From Streptomyces justiciae (GTDB lineage Bacteria > Actinomycetota > Actinomycetes > Streptomycetales > Streptomycetaceae): a DNA stretch of 64,000 nt. Position numbers and translations under genes: made by a program. Of the stretch, positions 51,482-60,316 are shown piece after piece. The stretch is from NCBI RefSeq assembly GCF_015163075.1, contig NZ_JADDXU010000006.1, positions 372,001 through 436,000 of the forward strand. The letters run 5' to 3'. The first letter of the stretch is position 1, and every line of letters begins with the position of its first letter. Below the pieces are notes generated by a model. The model did not search any database, was not told the DNA's origin, and saw nothing but the letters and a program-made list of their open reading frames with translations.

Positions 51482-52369
51482 TCACCGGACGGGAGTGAAA
51501 TCCCTCGATCCGATGAACGTCGGCCGCCGCACCGGCGCCGCGAACGGCTCCACCGCCGCGTTCTCCACGCTGTTGAACACGATGAAGACGTTGCTGCGCG
51601 GGAACGGCGTGATGTTGTCGCCGGAGCCGTGCATGCAGTTGCAGTCGAACCAGGTCGCCGAACCGGCCTTGCCGGTGAACAGCTTGATGCCGTACTCGCC
51701 GGCCATCGCGGTCAGCGCCTCGTCCGACGGCGTGCCCGCGTCCTGCATCTGGAGCGACTTCTTGTAGTTGTCCGTCGGCGTGGCCCCCGCGCACCCGAGG
51801 AAGGTCCGGTGCGAACCGGGCATGATCATGAGCCCGCCGTTGGTGTCGTAGTTCTCGGTCAGCGCGATCGAGACGGACACCGTCCGCATGTTCGGCAGCC
51901 CGTCCTCGGCGTGCCAGGTCTCGAAGTCCGAGTGCCAGTAGAAGCCACTGGCCCCGAAGCCCGGCTTGACGTTGATCCGCGACTGGTGGACGTAGACGTC
52001 CGAGCCGAGGATCTGCCGGGCCCGGCCGACGACCCGCTCGTCCCGCACCAGCGCCGCGAACACCTCGCTGATCCGGTGCACCTCGAAGACCGAGCGGATC
52101 TCCTTGGACTTCGGCTCGACGATCGACCGCTCGTCCTCGCGGATCGCCGGATCGGTGACGAGCCGCTCCAACTCCTGCCGGTAGACGGACACTTCGTCCT
52201 CGGTGATCAGCTCCTCGATGGCGAGGAAGCCGTCCCGCTCGTACGACTGGAGGTCGAGAGAGGAGATCGGGCCGGGGGTGTCCGGGGCACCCCAGACGAC
52301 CGGGTCCTGGCGCGGGACGGTGACCTCGGCGGCGCCTCGGCTCGGGTACAGATCGGTGATGGTGGTCAT
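51482..52369 (-). CDS. ectD: Ectoine 5-hydroxylase
   Basis: A protein of 295 residues, the usual length for EctD. FYWHSDFETWHAEDGLPNMR carries the HxD iron ligands of the non-haem Fe(II)/2-oxoglutarate dioxygenase; GSHRTFLG and WFDCNCMHGSGDN supply the distal histidine region. It hydroxylates ectoine to 5-hydroxyectoine. The start lies 5 bp behind ectC and GAGGAGGG is inside the ectC end. Confidence 0.96.
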   Translation of the reverse strand: MTTITDLYPSRGAAEVTVPRQDPVVWGAPDTPGPISSLDLQSYERDGFLAIEELITEDEVSVYRQELERLVTDPAIREDERSIVEPKSKEIRSVFEVHRISEVFAALVRDERVVGRARQILGSDVYVHQSRINVKPGFGASGFYWHSDFETWHAEDGLPNMRTVSVSIALTENYDTNGGLMIMPGSHRTFLGCAGATPTDNYKKSLQMQDAGTPSDEALTAMAGEYGIKLFTGKAGSATWFDCNCMHGSGDNITPFPRSNVFIVFNSVENAAVEPFAAPVRRPTFIGSRDFTPVR

Positions 52370-52374
52370 CGGGC

Positions 52375-52773
52375 TCAGCCCTCCTCGGTCAGCAACGGAT
52401 AGACACCGTTCTCGTCGTGGTCCTCCCGTCCGGTCACGGGCGGGTTGAACACACAGATGCAGCGGAAGTCCTCCTTGATCCGCATCGTGTGCCGCTCGTG
52501 ACCGTCGAGGAGGTACATGGTCCCGGGCGTGATCGTGTACTTCAGCCCGGTCTCGTCGTCGGTCAGCTCGGCCTCGCCCTCGACGCAGACGACGGCCTCG
52601 ATGTGGTTCGCGTACCACATCGACGTCTCCGTACCCGCGTACAGGATCGTCTCGTGGAGGGAGAACCCGACCCTCTCCTTGGCGAGCACGATCCGTTTGC
52701 TCTCCCAGGTGCCGGACGCCGACCTCACATGCCGGTCGGTGCCTTCGATGTCCTTGAACGATCGGACGATCAC
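52375..52773 (-). CDS. ectC: L-ectoine synthase
   Basis: A protein of 132 residues, full length for this cupin enzyme. MIVRSFKDIEGTDRHV at the start, MWYANHIEAVVCVEGEAEL and MYLLDGHERHTMR carry the cupin metal-binding region. It cyclises N-gamma-acetyl-diaminobutyrate to ectoine. It is third in the ectABCD operon, 44 bp after ectB. Confidence 0.97.
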   Translation of the reverse strand: MIVRSFKDIEGTDRHVRSASGTWESKRIVLAKERVGFSLHETILYAGTETSMWYANHIEAVVCVEGEAELTDDETGLKYTITPGTMYLLDGHERHTMRIKEDFRCICVFNPPVTGREDHDENGVYPLLTEEG

Positions 52774-52817
52774 GTGCTGAACAGCTCCTCTTCTCGGACG
52801 GTCTCGGGTAAGGCTTC

Positions 52818-54089
52818 TCAGACGGTTTCGCGTACGGAGCGGGCGAGGACGCTCAGACCCTCGTCCAGCTCGTCCGGGCTGACGGTCAGCGCCGGGAGCA
52901 GCTTCACGACCTCGCTCTCCGGCCCCGACGTCTCGATGAGCAGCCCGAGTTCGAAGGCGCGCGCGGCGACCCGTCCGGCCCGCGCCTTGTCATGGAACTC
53001 CAGGCCCCACACCAGACCCCGGCCCCGGTACTCCTTCACGTCGGCGAGGTTCTCCTCCGTGATGGAGATGAGCCCCTGCTCGACCTGCTCGCCGCGCGCC
53101 CGGGTCTGCTTCTCCATCGCCGACCCGTCGGCCCAGTACGACTCCAGGGCCGCGGTCGCGGTGACGAACGCGGGGTTGTTGCCGCGGAACGTGCCGTTGT
53201 GCTCGCCGGGCTCCCAGATGTCCAGCTCGGGCTTGAACAGGCACAGCGACATCGGCAGCCCGTAGCCGCTGATGGACTTGGAGACGGTGACGATGTCGGG
53301 CGTGATGCCCGCCTCCTCGAAGGAGAAGAACGCGCCGGTGCGCCCGCAGCCCATCTGGATGTCGTCGACGATGAGCAGCATGTCCTGCCGCTCGCACAAC
53401 TCCTTGAGCGCGCGCAGCCATTCGGGCCGGGCGACGTTGATGCCGCCCTCCCCCTGCACGGTCTCCACGATCACCGCGGCGGGCTTGTTGAGCCCCGAGC
53501 CCTGGTCCTCCAGGAGCCGCTCGAACCACAGGAAGTCGGGGACGGTCCCCTCGAAGTAGTTGTCGAACGGCATGGGCGTGCCGTGCACCAGCGGTATCCC
53601 GGCCCCGGCCCGCTTGAAGGCGTTGCCGGTCACGGCGAGGGACCCGAGGGACATCCCGTGGAAGGCGTTGGTGAACGACACGATCGCCTCGCGCCCCTTC
53701 ACCTTCCGCGCCAGCTTGAGCGCGGACTCCACGGCGTTGGTGCCCGTCGGCCCCGGGAACATGACCTTGTACGGCAGATCGCGCGGCCGCAGCACAAGGT
53801 CCTGGAAGGTCTGCAGGAAGGCCCGCTTCGCACTGGTCGACATGTCGAGCCCGTGCGTGACGCCGTCCCGCTCCAGGTAGTCGATCAACGCCCGTTTCAG
53901 GACGGGGTTGTTGTGCCCGTAGTTCAGCGAACCGGCACCGGCGAAGAAGTCCAGGTACTCGTGGCCGTCCTCGTCGTACATACGGCTGCCGTGCGCGCGG
54001 TCGAAGACGGTGGGCCAGCCGCGGCAGTAGCTGCGCACCTCGGACTCGAGGGTCTCGAAGACACTGAGGTCGGGCTGGGTGATGGTCAC
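52818..54089 (-). CDS. ectB: L-2,4-diaminobutyrate transaminase
   Basis: A protein of 423 residues, class III aminotransferase. DDIQMGCGRTG and the PLP lysine in VTVSKSISGYGLP are intact, as is FHGMSLGSLAVTG. It transaminates aspartate semialdehyde to diaminobutyrate, the first step of ectoine synthesis. The GTG at 54089 is set by GAGGAGCG upstream and matches the family start TITQPDLSVFETLESEVRSY. Confidence 0.97.
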   Translation of the reverse strand: MTITQPDLSVFETLESEVRSYCRGWPTVFDRAHGSRMYDEDGHEYLDFFAGAGSLNYGHNNPVLKRALIDYLERDGVTHGLDMSTSAKRAFLQTFQDLVLRPRDLPYKVMFPGPTGTNAVESALKLARKVKGREAIVSFTNAFHGMSLGSLAVTGNAFKRAGAGIPLVHGTPMPFDNYFEGTVPDFLWFERLLEDQGSGLNKPAAVIVETVQGEGGINVARPEWLRALKELCERQDMLLIVDDIQMGCGRTGAFFSFEEAGITPDIVTVSKSISGYGLPMSLCLFKPELDIWEPGEHNGTFRGNNPAFVTATAALESYWADGSAMEKQTRARGEQVEQGLISITEENLADVKEYRGRGLVWGLEFHDKARAGRVAARAFELGLLIETSGPESEVVKLLPALTVSPDELDEGLSVLARSVRETV

Positions 54090-54135
54090 GACGAATCGCT
54101 CCTCGATGGCGTGTGTGGGGGGAATCGGAGGGAGA

Positions 54136-54666
54136 TCAGAGGGAGAGGGGACCGATGCGGTACAGGACTTCGGGGTCGTGCGGGCCGTCGGGGAACAGCC
54201 GGGTGTCGAAGAGGACCTCACGCTCCACCTCCGCGTCGTGCCGCTCGGCGAACGCGGCGAAGAGCCGCTCGGAGGCGGTGTTGCCCGGCGTGATGGTGGT
54301 CTCGACGGCGGTGATCCGGTGCTCGGCGGCGGTCCGCGCGGCCAGCCCGTCGAGCAGCGTGCCCGCGAGCCCGCGCCCGCGGTGCGCCTCGTCCACGGCC
54401 ACCTGCCAGACGAGCAGGGTGCGCGGACGGTCGGGCCGCACATAGCCGGTGACGAACCCGACCGGCTCCCCGTGCCCGTCCCGCGCGACGGCGGACGTGG
54501 CGGCGAAGTCACGACACCACAGCAGATAGCTGTACGACGAGTTCAGGTCGAGGGCCTTCGAGTCCCTCGCTATCCGCCACAATGCGGCACCGTCCGTCAC
54601 GGACGGGCGGTCGATTCGCAGTTCGGTTTGCGGGTCGGCTTGCAGGTCTGCTGGTGAGGCAGTCAT
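54136..54666 (-). CDS. ectA: L-2,4-diaminobutyrate N-acetyltransferase
   Basis: A protein of 176 residues, GNAT fold. ALDLNSSYSYLLWCRDFAAT and AHRGRGLAGTLLDGLA (acetyl-CoA loop) are typical of EctA. It acetylates diaminobutyrate at the gamma amine. It is the first gene of the operon. The ribosome-binding site is not evident. An AT-rich dyad (54674-54693) lies directly before the start. Confidence 0.96.
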   Translation of the reverse strand: MTASPADLQADPQTELRIDRPSVTDGAALWRIARDSKALDLNSSYSYLLWCRDFAATSAVARDGHGEPVGFVTGYVRPDRPRTLLVWQVAVDEAHRGRGLAGTLLDGLAARTAAEHRITAVETTITPGNTASERLFAAFAERHDAEVEREVLFDTRLFPDGPHDPEVLYRIGPLSL

Positions 54667-54971
54667 GCGGATTGAATTTACCGAGGGAAATTCTGAATTG
54701 CATTGCCGGGAGGGGTTACATGGTGGGCCCTGCTGTGTTATCGCGCGGGCGCGTGCGGTTGCGCGAGAGCGATGCCATATGCCCCGATATCACCGGGATG
54801 AACCACGCAAAACGGTCGCGTTGTGTAACGCGTCACACCCATGTAACCCCCACGAGATCTGCCCGAATTACCCCGCTTGGCGTTCGCGAAATCTTTGCGT
54901 TTAGGTCGAGGAAAAGCGGGCAGAAGAATACGGGAAGCTGCGCTGAAAAGAATTCCTGAATTAGCGAGGAA
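54667..54971. other. ect operon promoter region, unusually AT-rich
   Basis: About 305 bp without a gene, clearly lower in G+C than its surroundings. Near ectA it contains GAATTT (54674-54679) with AAATTC (54688-54693), an exact dyad. At the far end is the terminator-like hairpin of the dinB gene. It should contain the osmotically regulated ect promoter, but I cannot place a -10/-35 pair with confidence. Confidence 0.55.
54674..54693 (-). promoter_or_regulatory. Dyad in the ectA leader
   Basis: Perfect 6-bp arms GAATTT and AAATTC around 8 bases, 8 bp upstream of the ectA ATG. It could be an operator or an RNA hairpin that limits ribosome access. Confidence 0.4.
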
Positions 54972-54973
54972 TT
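54951..54973 (-). terminator. Terminator-like hairpin at the dinB gene end
   Basis: AATTCCT (54951-54957) pairs with AGGAATT (54967-54973). Read on the minus strand it begins at the stop codon and is followed by CTTTTC, like a weak intrinsic terminator protecting the ect promoter. Confidence 0.5.
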
Positions 54974-55415
54974 ATGCGCCGGTTACCCCGTCGATACGTT
55001 CCCGCAAAAGGTCCGCATGTCCGTTGTGCCGGGCGTACTCCTCGATCATGTGGATGAACACCCACCGCAGACTGACCTCGGTGCCGGTGAAGGGGGCCTC
55101 GTCGAGCGTACGAGCGGGATCGAGGACGTACCCGCTCGCATCACCGTCGAAGACGGGCGGCAGCTCCAGCCCCCCGATCACCCGCTGGAACCAGTTCCGC
55201 TCCACCTCGGCGAGATGCTGCACCAGCCCGAGCAGGGTGAGCGAGGAGGGCTCGACGGAGGCGACCCGCGCCTGCGCATCGTCCAGCCCCGCGCACTTCA
55301 GCGCGAGCGTGGCCCGATGAAACTCCAACCAGCTTTCCAGCATGGGCAGTTCGGGCCCGGTCATGAGGGGGATGGGGCGACCGTCGGGAAGGGTGTGGGG
55401 CGTGTCGGTGGTCAT
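54972..55415 (-). CDS. DinB-family (DUF664) protein
   Basis: A protein of 147 residues. LLGLVQHLAEVERNWFQRV and the C-terminal WVFIHMIEEYARHNGHADLLRE supply the histidines of the four-helix DinB metal site. Such proteins may be mycothiol-dependent transferases; the substrate is unknown. I used the ATG at 55415 (MTTDTPHTLPDG); a longer reading reaches 55445. It is transcribed towards ectA with a hairpin between. Confidence 0.83.
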   Translation of the reverse strand: MTTDTPHTLPDGRPIPLMTGPELPMLESWLEFHRATLALKCAGLDDAQARVASVEPSSLTLLGLVQHLAEVERNWFQRVIGGLELPPVFDGDASGYVLDPARTLDEAPFTGTEVSLRWVFIHMIEEYARHNGHADLLRERIDGVTGA

Positions 55416-55448
55416 GCGGGGAGCATGACACGCGGGGTCTGACAATCC

Positions 55449-55600
55449 AGCCCGTCCGGCGTCCGAGGACGAGGCGGCACCTTTGAACGCCGCCCCGCAT
55501 CCCTCAGCCCGTCCGGCGTTTGAGGACGAGGCCCCTTCAGGGCCGACGGGGGTCCAGGGGGCGGAGCCCCCTGGCGGGGTCGAAGGGGCGGAGCCCCTTC
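55449..55600. repeat. Intergenic repeat cluster with two 27-bp copies and two hairpins
   Basis: CAGCCCGTCCGGCGT followed by GAGGACGAG occurs at 55449-55476 and 55505-55531. Perfect hairpins built on GGGGCGGAGCCCC follow at 55554-55574 and 55582-55600. I recall this type as a common Streptomyces intergenic repeat; function unknown, perhaps termination between the genes on either side. Confidence 0.75.
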
Positions 55601-55638
55601 AGGATGGGACGGGTAGGGGCGGCGGGGGCGAAAACCCT

Positions 55639-56739
55639 CTACCGCCACCCACCCTCAACCGCCCGCAACGCCCCCTCCACATCCACACCCAGCCCCCGCT
55701 CCGCCAGCGCCGCACCGAGCGCCGCCAAACTCGCCCGCACCGCCCCCGGCGTAGCGTCCACCCCGTAGTGGTTCACCCGGATCATCTCCTTGGCCAGCGC
55801 ACCCCCACCCGCGGCCAGCGGCAACGCCGGATCCGAGGCCAACGCCCGAGCCACCAGCTCGGACGCCACCACCCCGGCAGGCGCCCGCAGCGTCGTGGCG
55901 ACCGGCGCGGCATCCCGAGCCTCGTACACGTACGGCTCAAGCCCCCCGCCCAACGCCACCGCACCCGCCCGAGTCGCGGAGGCGGCCGCCGCATGCCGGG
56001 CCATCACCGCATCCAGCCCGACCTCCTCGATCCGCTCGACACACGCCTCAAGGGCAAGCATCTCCAGCTGCGCCGGCGCGTGCAGAAGCGCCTTGCGGCC
56101 GCCGTCGACCCACCGCTCCTTCCAGTCCAGCAGCGACAGATACGACCGCCGCGGCGCCCGCGGGTTCGCCGCCATCCGCGCCCACGCCCGCTCGCTCACC
56201 GACACCGCCGACACCCCGGCCGGCCCGCCCATCGCCTTCTGCGCCCCGATCACGCACAGGTCGACCCCCCACGCGTCCGGCAGCACCGGCTCCGCGCCGA
56301 TCGAGGCGACCGCGTCCAGGTAGAACAGCGCGCCGTGCTCCCGTACGACCTCCCCGATCTCCGCGACCGGGTTGGTGTTGCCGGTGGCCGCCTCCGCGTG
56401 CACCAGCGACACGAAGTCGATCGACGGGTGTTCGGTGAAGGCCTGACGGATCTGCTCGGCCGTGACGGCGGTGTGGAAGGGTACCGCGAGGTCGATGACC
56501 GTCGCCCCGCAGTCTCGCAGCCAGTCCCCGAAGGTCTGCCCGTAGGGGCCGGTGATGACGTTCAGCGCGACGGTCCCCGGTCCCGCCGTCGCCCGGATCG
56601 CCCCCTCCAGCGGCAGCAGCGCCTCACCCTGCATGATCACGACGTCCTGCTCGGTGCTCAGCAGCCGCGCCACGCGGTCCTCGATCGACGCGAAGTGCGC
56701 GGCGCTCAGCGGGGCCAGGTCAAGGAACGGGTGCGTCAC
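55639..56739 (-). CDS. Class V aminotransferase (alanine/serine-glyoxylate type)
   Basis: A protein of 366 residues. The PLP lysine lies in CVIGAQKAMGGPAGVSAV, the ring aspartate in LFYLDAVASIG, and a glycine-rich NVITGPYGQTFGDWL precedes them. The fold is that of serine-pyruvate/alanine-glyoxylate aminotransferases; substrate not certain. I chose the GTG at 56739 with GAAGAGAG upstream; a GTG at 56760 is possible. It is divergent from the amino-acid importer. Confidence 0.85.
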   Translation of the reverse strand: MTHPFLDLAPLSAAHFASIEDRVARLLSTEQDVVIMQGEALLPLEGAIRATAGPGTVALNVITGPYGQTFGDWLRDCGATVIDLAVPFHTAVTAEQIRQAFTEHPSIDFVSLVHAEAATGNTNPVAEIGEVVREHGALFYLDAVASIGAEPVLPDAWGVDLCVIGAQKAMGGPAGVSAVSVSERAWARMAANPRAPRRSYLSLLDWKERWVDGGRKALLHAPAQLEMLALEACVERIEEVGLDAVMARHAAAASATRAGAVALGGGLEPYVYEARDAAPVATTLRAPAGVVASELVARALASDPALPLAAGGGALAKEMIRVNHYGVDATPGAVRASLAALGAALAERGLGVDVEGALRAVEGGWR

Positions 56740-56893
56740 TGCGGTGCTCTCTTCGCTCACTGGGGTAGACGTGATCGAGGGTAACCGCCCCACGTCCACC
56801 ACCACCGACCGGTGCCGCACGGACCGTCCATCACCGCCCGCGGCCGACCACCCCCGTGCTTCTTAGGCTGAACGGCCTCCCGACCATCGCTTT

Positions 56894-56924
56894 GGTTTGA
56901 GAGACCCAAACCTTTCCTTATAAT
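56894..56924 (+). promoter_or_regulatory. Promoter with overlapping operator of the amino-acid importer
   Basis: TTGAGA (56897-56902), 16-bp spacer, TATAAT (56919-56924): unusually close to the consensus for this genome. GGTTTG (56894-56899) and CAAACC (56907-56912) form an exact dyad covering the -35 element, so a repressor could block it. Confidence 0.55.
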
Positions 56925-56958
56925 CGGAACCCACAGTTCCCCCACAGGAGGCTCCCCC

Positions 56959-57822
56959 GTGAAGACGATCCTCGGGCGCCGGACCCGCATCCTGGCCGCC
57001 ACCACCGCGACGGCCGGGCTCCTGCTCGTGGCCGGCTGCTCCTCGGACGACGACGGCGGCAGCGGCACCAAGACCGCCGCCGGTGGCGTCGAGCTCGTCA
57101 AGGCGGGCCAGCTCACCACCTGCACCCACCTGCCCTACCCGCCCTTCCAGTCGGAGATCGACGGCAAGGTGCAGGGCTTCGACGTCTCGCTGATCGACCT
57201 GGTCGCCGACGACCTCGGCGTGAAGCAGGAGATCCTCGACACCCCCTTCGAGAACTTCAAGACGGGCGCCTTCCTCAACTCCGGCGAGTGCGACGTCGCC
57301 GCGGCCGGCATGACCATCACCGAGGAGCGCAAGAAGAACGTCGACTTCTCGGACCCGTACTTCGACGCCACCCAGGCCCTGCTCGTCGACAAGGACAGCG
57401 GGATCACCTCCCTCGCCGACGCCAAGGCCAAGAAGGTCAAGCTCGGCGCCCAGGCCCAGACCACCGGCGAGGACTACGCCAAGAGCCAGGGCTTCGACCC
57501 GGTCTCCTTCGAGTCCTCCGACGCCGTCCTCAACGGCCTGCGCTCCGGCCAGGTCAAGGCCGTCGTCATCGACTACCCGGTGGTCCAGGGCTGGCTGAAG
57601 GACAAGGCCAACTCCGACGCCTTCTCCGTGGCTGAGCAGATCAACACCGGTGAGCAGTACGGCTTCACGGTGAAGAAGGGCAACACCAAGCTCCTCGCCG
57701 CCATCAACAAGGCCCTCGCCGACGCCAAGGCCGACGGCACCTACAAGAAGCTGTACGAGAAGTGGATCGGCCCGTACGACGCCTCGGCGGCCTCCGCCTC
57801 CCCGTCCGCGTCGGCATCCTGA
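56959..57822 (+). CDS. Polar amino-acid ABC transporter substrate-binding lipoprotein
   Basis: A protein of 287 residues with lipobox LVAGC (Cys about residue 26). The family 3 binding domain starts LTTCTHLPYPPFQSEIDGK and has AAGMTITEERKKNVDFSDPY. It captures an amino acid outside the membrane. The C-terminus ends in an Ala/Ser-rich tail. GTG start with AGGAGG upstream; the permease starts 4 bp after the stop. Confidence 0.93.
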   Translation: MKTILGRRTRILAATTATAGLLLVAGCSSDDDGGSGTKTAAGGVELVKAGQLTTCTHLPYPPFQSEIDGKVQGFDVSLIDLVADDLGVKQEILDTPFENFKTGAFLNSGECDVAAAGMTITEERKKNVDFSDPYFDATQALLVDKDSGITSLADAKAKKVKLGAQAQTTGEDYAKSQGFDPVSFESSDAVLNGLRSGQVKAVVIDYPVVQGWLKDKANSDAFSVAEQINTGEQYGFTVKKGNTKLLAAINKALADAKADGTYKKLYEKWIGPYDASAASASPSASAS

Positions 57823-57826
57823 CCCC

Positions 57827-58660
57827 ATGGCTGATACGGACGTACAGATCCAGCCCAGGAAGAAGGGCCTGACCCGGCGTCAGAAGCGCAGTCTGTCGCG
57901 CGGCGCGCAGTACGTGGTGTTCGTCGGCGCCGTGATCGCCTTCGCGGTGTCGGCGGACTGGGACCGGCTGAAGAACCAGTTCGCCCAGTGGGACATCGCC
58001 AAGGAGATGTTCCCGGACGTCATCACGCTGGCGCTCAAGAACACCGTGCTGTACACGCTGTCCGGCTTCGCCTTCGGGCTCGTGCTCGGCATGGTCATAG
58101 CACTGATGCGGCTGTCGTCGGTGGGCCCGTACCGCTGGTTCGCCGGCGTCTACATCGAGATCTTCCGCGGCCTGCCCGCCCTGCTGATCTTCATCTTCAT
58201 CGGCGTGGCCGTGCCGCTCGCCTTCCCCGGGACCGAGATCCCCGGCGGCACCTACGGCAAGGTCGCGCTCGCGCTCGGCCTGGTCGCCGCGGCCTACATG
58301 GCGGAGACGATCCGCGCCGGCATCCAGGCGGTCCCCAAGGGGCAGATGGAGGCGGCCCGTTCACTGGGCTTCTCGCCCGCGCGGGCCATGGTCTCGATCA
58401 TCATCCCGCAGGCGTTCCGCATCATCCTGCCGCCGCTCACCAACGAACTCGTCCTGCTCTTCAAGGACTCCTCGCTGGTGCTGTTCCTCGGCGTCACCCT
58501 GGAGGAGCGCGAACTGTCCAAGTACGGCCGCGATCTGGCCAGCCAGACCGCCAACTCCACGCCGATCCTCGTCGCAGGGCTGTGCTATCTGCTGGTGACG
58601 ATCCCGCTCGGCTTCGTCGTCCGCCGTATGGAGGCCAAGGCCCAGGAGGCGGTCAAGTGA
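57827..58660 (+). CDS. Polar amino-acid ABC transporter permease (HisM type)
   Basis: A protein of 277 residues. It has an early membrane helix near residues 28-44 and a His/Glu/Gln-type permease domain with FRGLPALLIFIFIGVAVPL and the EAA-like MEAARSLGFSPARAMVSIIIPQAFR. It forms the channel for the adjacent binding protein. The stop overlaps the ATPase start (GTGA). Confidence 0.93.
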   Translation: MADTDVQIQPRKKGLTRRQKRSLSRGAQYVVFVGAVIAFAVSADWDRLKNQFAQWDIAKEMFPDVITLALKNTVLYTLSGFAFGLVLGMVIALMRLSSVGPYRWFAGVYIEIFRGLPALLIFIFIGVAVPLAFPGTEIPGGTYGKVALALGLVAAAYMAETIRAGIQAVPKGQMEAARSLGFSPARAMVSIIIPQAFRIILPPLTNELVLLFKDSSLVLFLGVTLEERELSKYGRDLASQTANSTPILVAGLCYLLVTIPLGFVVRRMEAKAQEAVK

Positions 58661-59454
58661 CCAGCACCGCAGAGATCCAAGTCCGGGGCCTGCACAAGTC
58701 GTTCGGCGCCAACGAGGTCCTCAAGGGCATCGACCTGGAGATCGGACGCGGCGAGGTCGTCTGTGTCATCGGCCCCTCCGGCTCCGGCAAGTCCACGCTG
58801 CTGCGCTGCGTGAACCTCCTCGAAGAGCCCACCAAGGGCCAGGTCTTCGTCGGCGGCACCGAACTCACCGACCCGGACGTCGACATCGACGCCGTACGCC
58901 GCCGTATCGGCATGGTCTTCCAGCAGTTCAACCTCTTCCCGCACCTCACCGTGACCGAGAACCTCACGCTCCCGCAGCGCCGGGTCCTCAGGCGCGGCAA
59001 GGCGGAGGCGGCGAAGGTGGCCGCCGAGAACCTGGAACGCGTCGGCCTGTCGGAGAAGGCGGACGCCTACCCGGCCTCCCTCTCCGGCGGCCAGCAGCAG
59101 CGCGTCGCCATCGCCCGCTCGCTCTCCATGGGCCCGGAGGTGATGCTCTTCGACGAGCCGACCTCGGCGCTCGACCCCGAACTCGTGGGCGACGTCCTCG
59201 CGGTGATGCGGATGCTCGCCGACGAGGGCATGACGATGATGGTCGTCACCCACGAGATGACCTTCGCGCGCGAGGTCGCCGACCGGGTCGTCTTCATGGA
59301 CGGTGGAGTGATCGTCGAGGACGGCGTCCCCGCCCAGGTCATCGGCAACCCGAGCCACGAACGCACCCGCCACTTCCTGTCCCGCCTCCTCGACCCGGCG
59401 ATGGCCGACGTGGAGGAGGAGACGTCCGACCAGGTGGGTGGCAAGACCGACTGA
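58657..59454 (+). CDS. Polar amino-acid ABC transporter ATPase (GlnQ/HisP type)
   Basis: A protein of 265 residues. Walker A GPSGSGKST, Q-loop VFQQFNLFPH, signature LSGGQQQRVAIAR, Walker B VMLFDEPTSALD and the switch histidine in VVTHEMTFA are complete. The GTG start at 58657 is coupled to the permease. It completes a three-gene importer. Confidence 0.95.
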   Translation: MTSTAEIQVRGLHKSFGANEVLKGIDLEIGRGEVVCVIGPSGSGKSTLLRCVNLLEEPTKGQVFVGGTELTDPDVDIDAVRRRIGMVFQQFNLFPHLTVTENLTLPQRRVLRRGKAEAAKVAAENLERVGLSEKADAYPASLSGGQQQRVAIARSLSMGPEVMLFDEPTSALDPELVGDVLAVMRMLADEGMTMMVVTHEMTFAREVADRVVFMDGGVIVEDGVPAQVIGNPSHERTRHFLSRLLDPAMADVEEETSDQVGGKTD

Positions 59455-59509
59455 AGAGGGACATACGCTCCTCTGTCCCTCGCACGCCGCCAACCGTCAT
59501 CATTCGGTC

Positions 59510-60286
59510 ATGACACCCCAAGAGGAGACGGGCACCACGCTGCCGCCGCTGCCGGAGGACTGGGAACGCTGTCTGGCCGTGGCGGCCCACCCGGACGACA
59601 TCGAGTACGGGACCGCCTCGGCCGTGGCCCGCTGGACGGCCCAGGGCAAGCAGGTCACGTATCTGCTGGCCACCCGCGGCGAGGCCGGCATCGACGGCCT
59701 CCACCCCGATCAGGCGGCTCCACTGCGCGAGGCCGAGGAACGCGCCGGGGCCCGTGAAGTGGGCGTGGACACGGTCGAGTTCCTCGACCACCGGGACGGC
59801 GTGATCGAGTACGGGCCCGCCCTGCGCCGGGACATCGTCCGCGCGATCCGCCGCCACCGGCCCGACATCCTCGTGACCGGCGCGTACACCGTCCGCATGG
59901 TCGCCGGCGTGGTCAACCAGGCCGACCATCGCGTGGTCGGCCTCGCCGCGCTCGACGCCGCCCGGGACGCGGGCAACCGCTGGATCTTCCCCGAACTCGC
60001 CGACGAGGGCCTCGAACCCTGGGGCGGCGTCCGCTTCGTGTGCCTCGCCGGCGCCGAACGCCCCACCCACGGCGTGGACGTCACCGGCGCACCCCTGGAA
60101 CGCGGCATCGCCTCCCTCGCCGCCCACGCCGAGTACACCAAGGGCCTCGGCGCCGGCAGCTTCGAACCCCGCCCCTTCCTGACCTGGGCGGCCCACCAGG
60201 GCGGCCCCGCACTCGGCGTCGAGGCCGCGGTCCTCTTCGACGTCCACATGCTCGCCTTCGAGGGCCCGCCGCCCTGGGAGCAGTGA
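59510..60286 (+). CDS. PIG-L/LmbE-family deacetylase
   Basis: A protein of 258 residues. The zinc motif AAHPDDIEYGTA (about residues 25-36) is followed by later ligands in QADHRVVGLAALDAAR. Family members deacetylate N-acetylglucosamine conjugates such as mycothiol or antibiotic precursors; the substrate here is open. No clear ribosome-binding site. It lies 55 bp behind the importer and 30 bp before the amidohydrolase, so the three may share a transcript. Confidence 0.87.
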   Translation: MTPQEETGTTLPPLPEDWERCLAVAAHPDDIEYGTASAVARWTAQGKQVTYLLATRGEAGIDGLHPDQAAPLREAEERAGAREVGVDTVEFLDHRDGVIEYGPALRRDIVRAIRRHRPDILVTGAYTVRMVAGVVNQADHRVVGLAALDAARDAGNRWIFPELADEGLEPWGGVRFVCLAGAERPTHGVDVTGAPLERGIASLAAHAEYTKGLGAGSFEPRPFLTWAAHQGGPALGVEAAVLFDVHMLAFEGPPPWEQ

Positions 60287-60316
60287 CCTGCCAGAGCTCC
60301 TATTAAGGTGCGAGGC

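Noticed and set aside
51402..51794. Separate gene ending at 51402 on the minus strand
   Set aside because: Upstream of the ten matching codons the frame runs antiparallel to nothing meaningful and out of frame through ectD; only the short tail is significant, so it is listed as a vestige.
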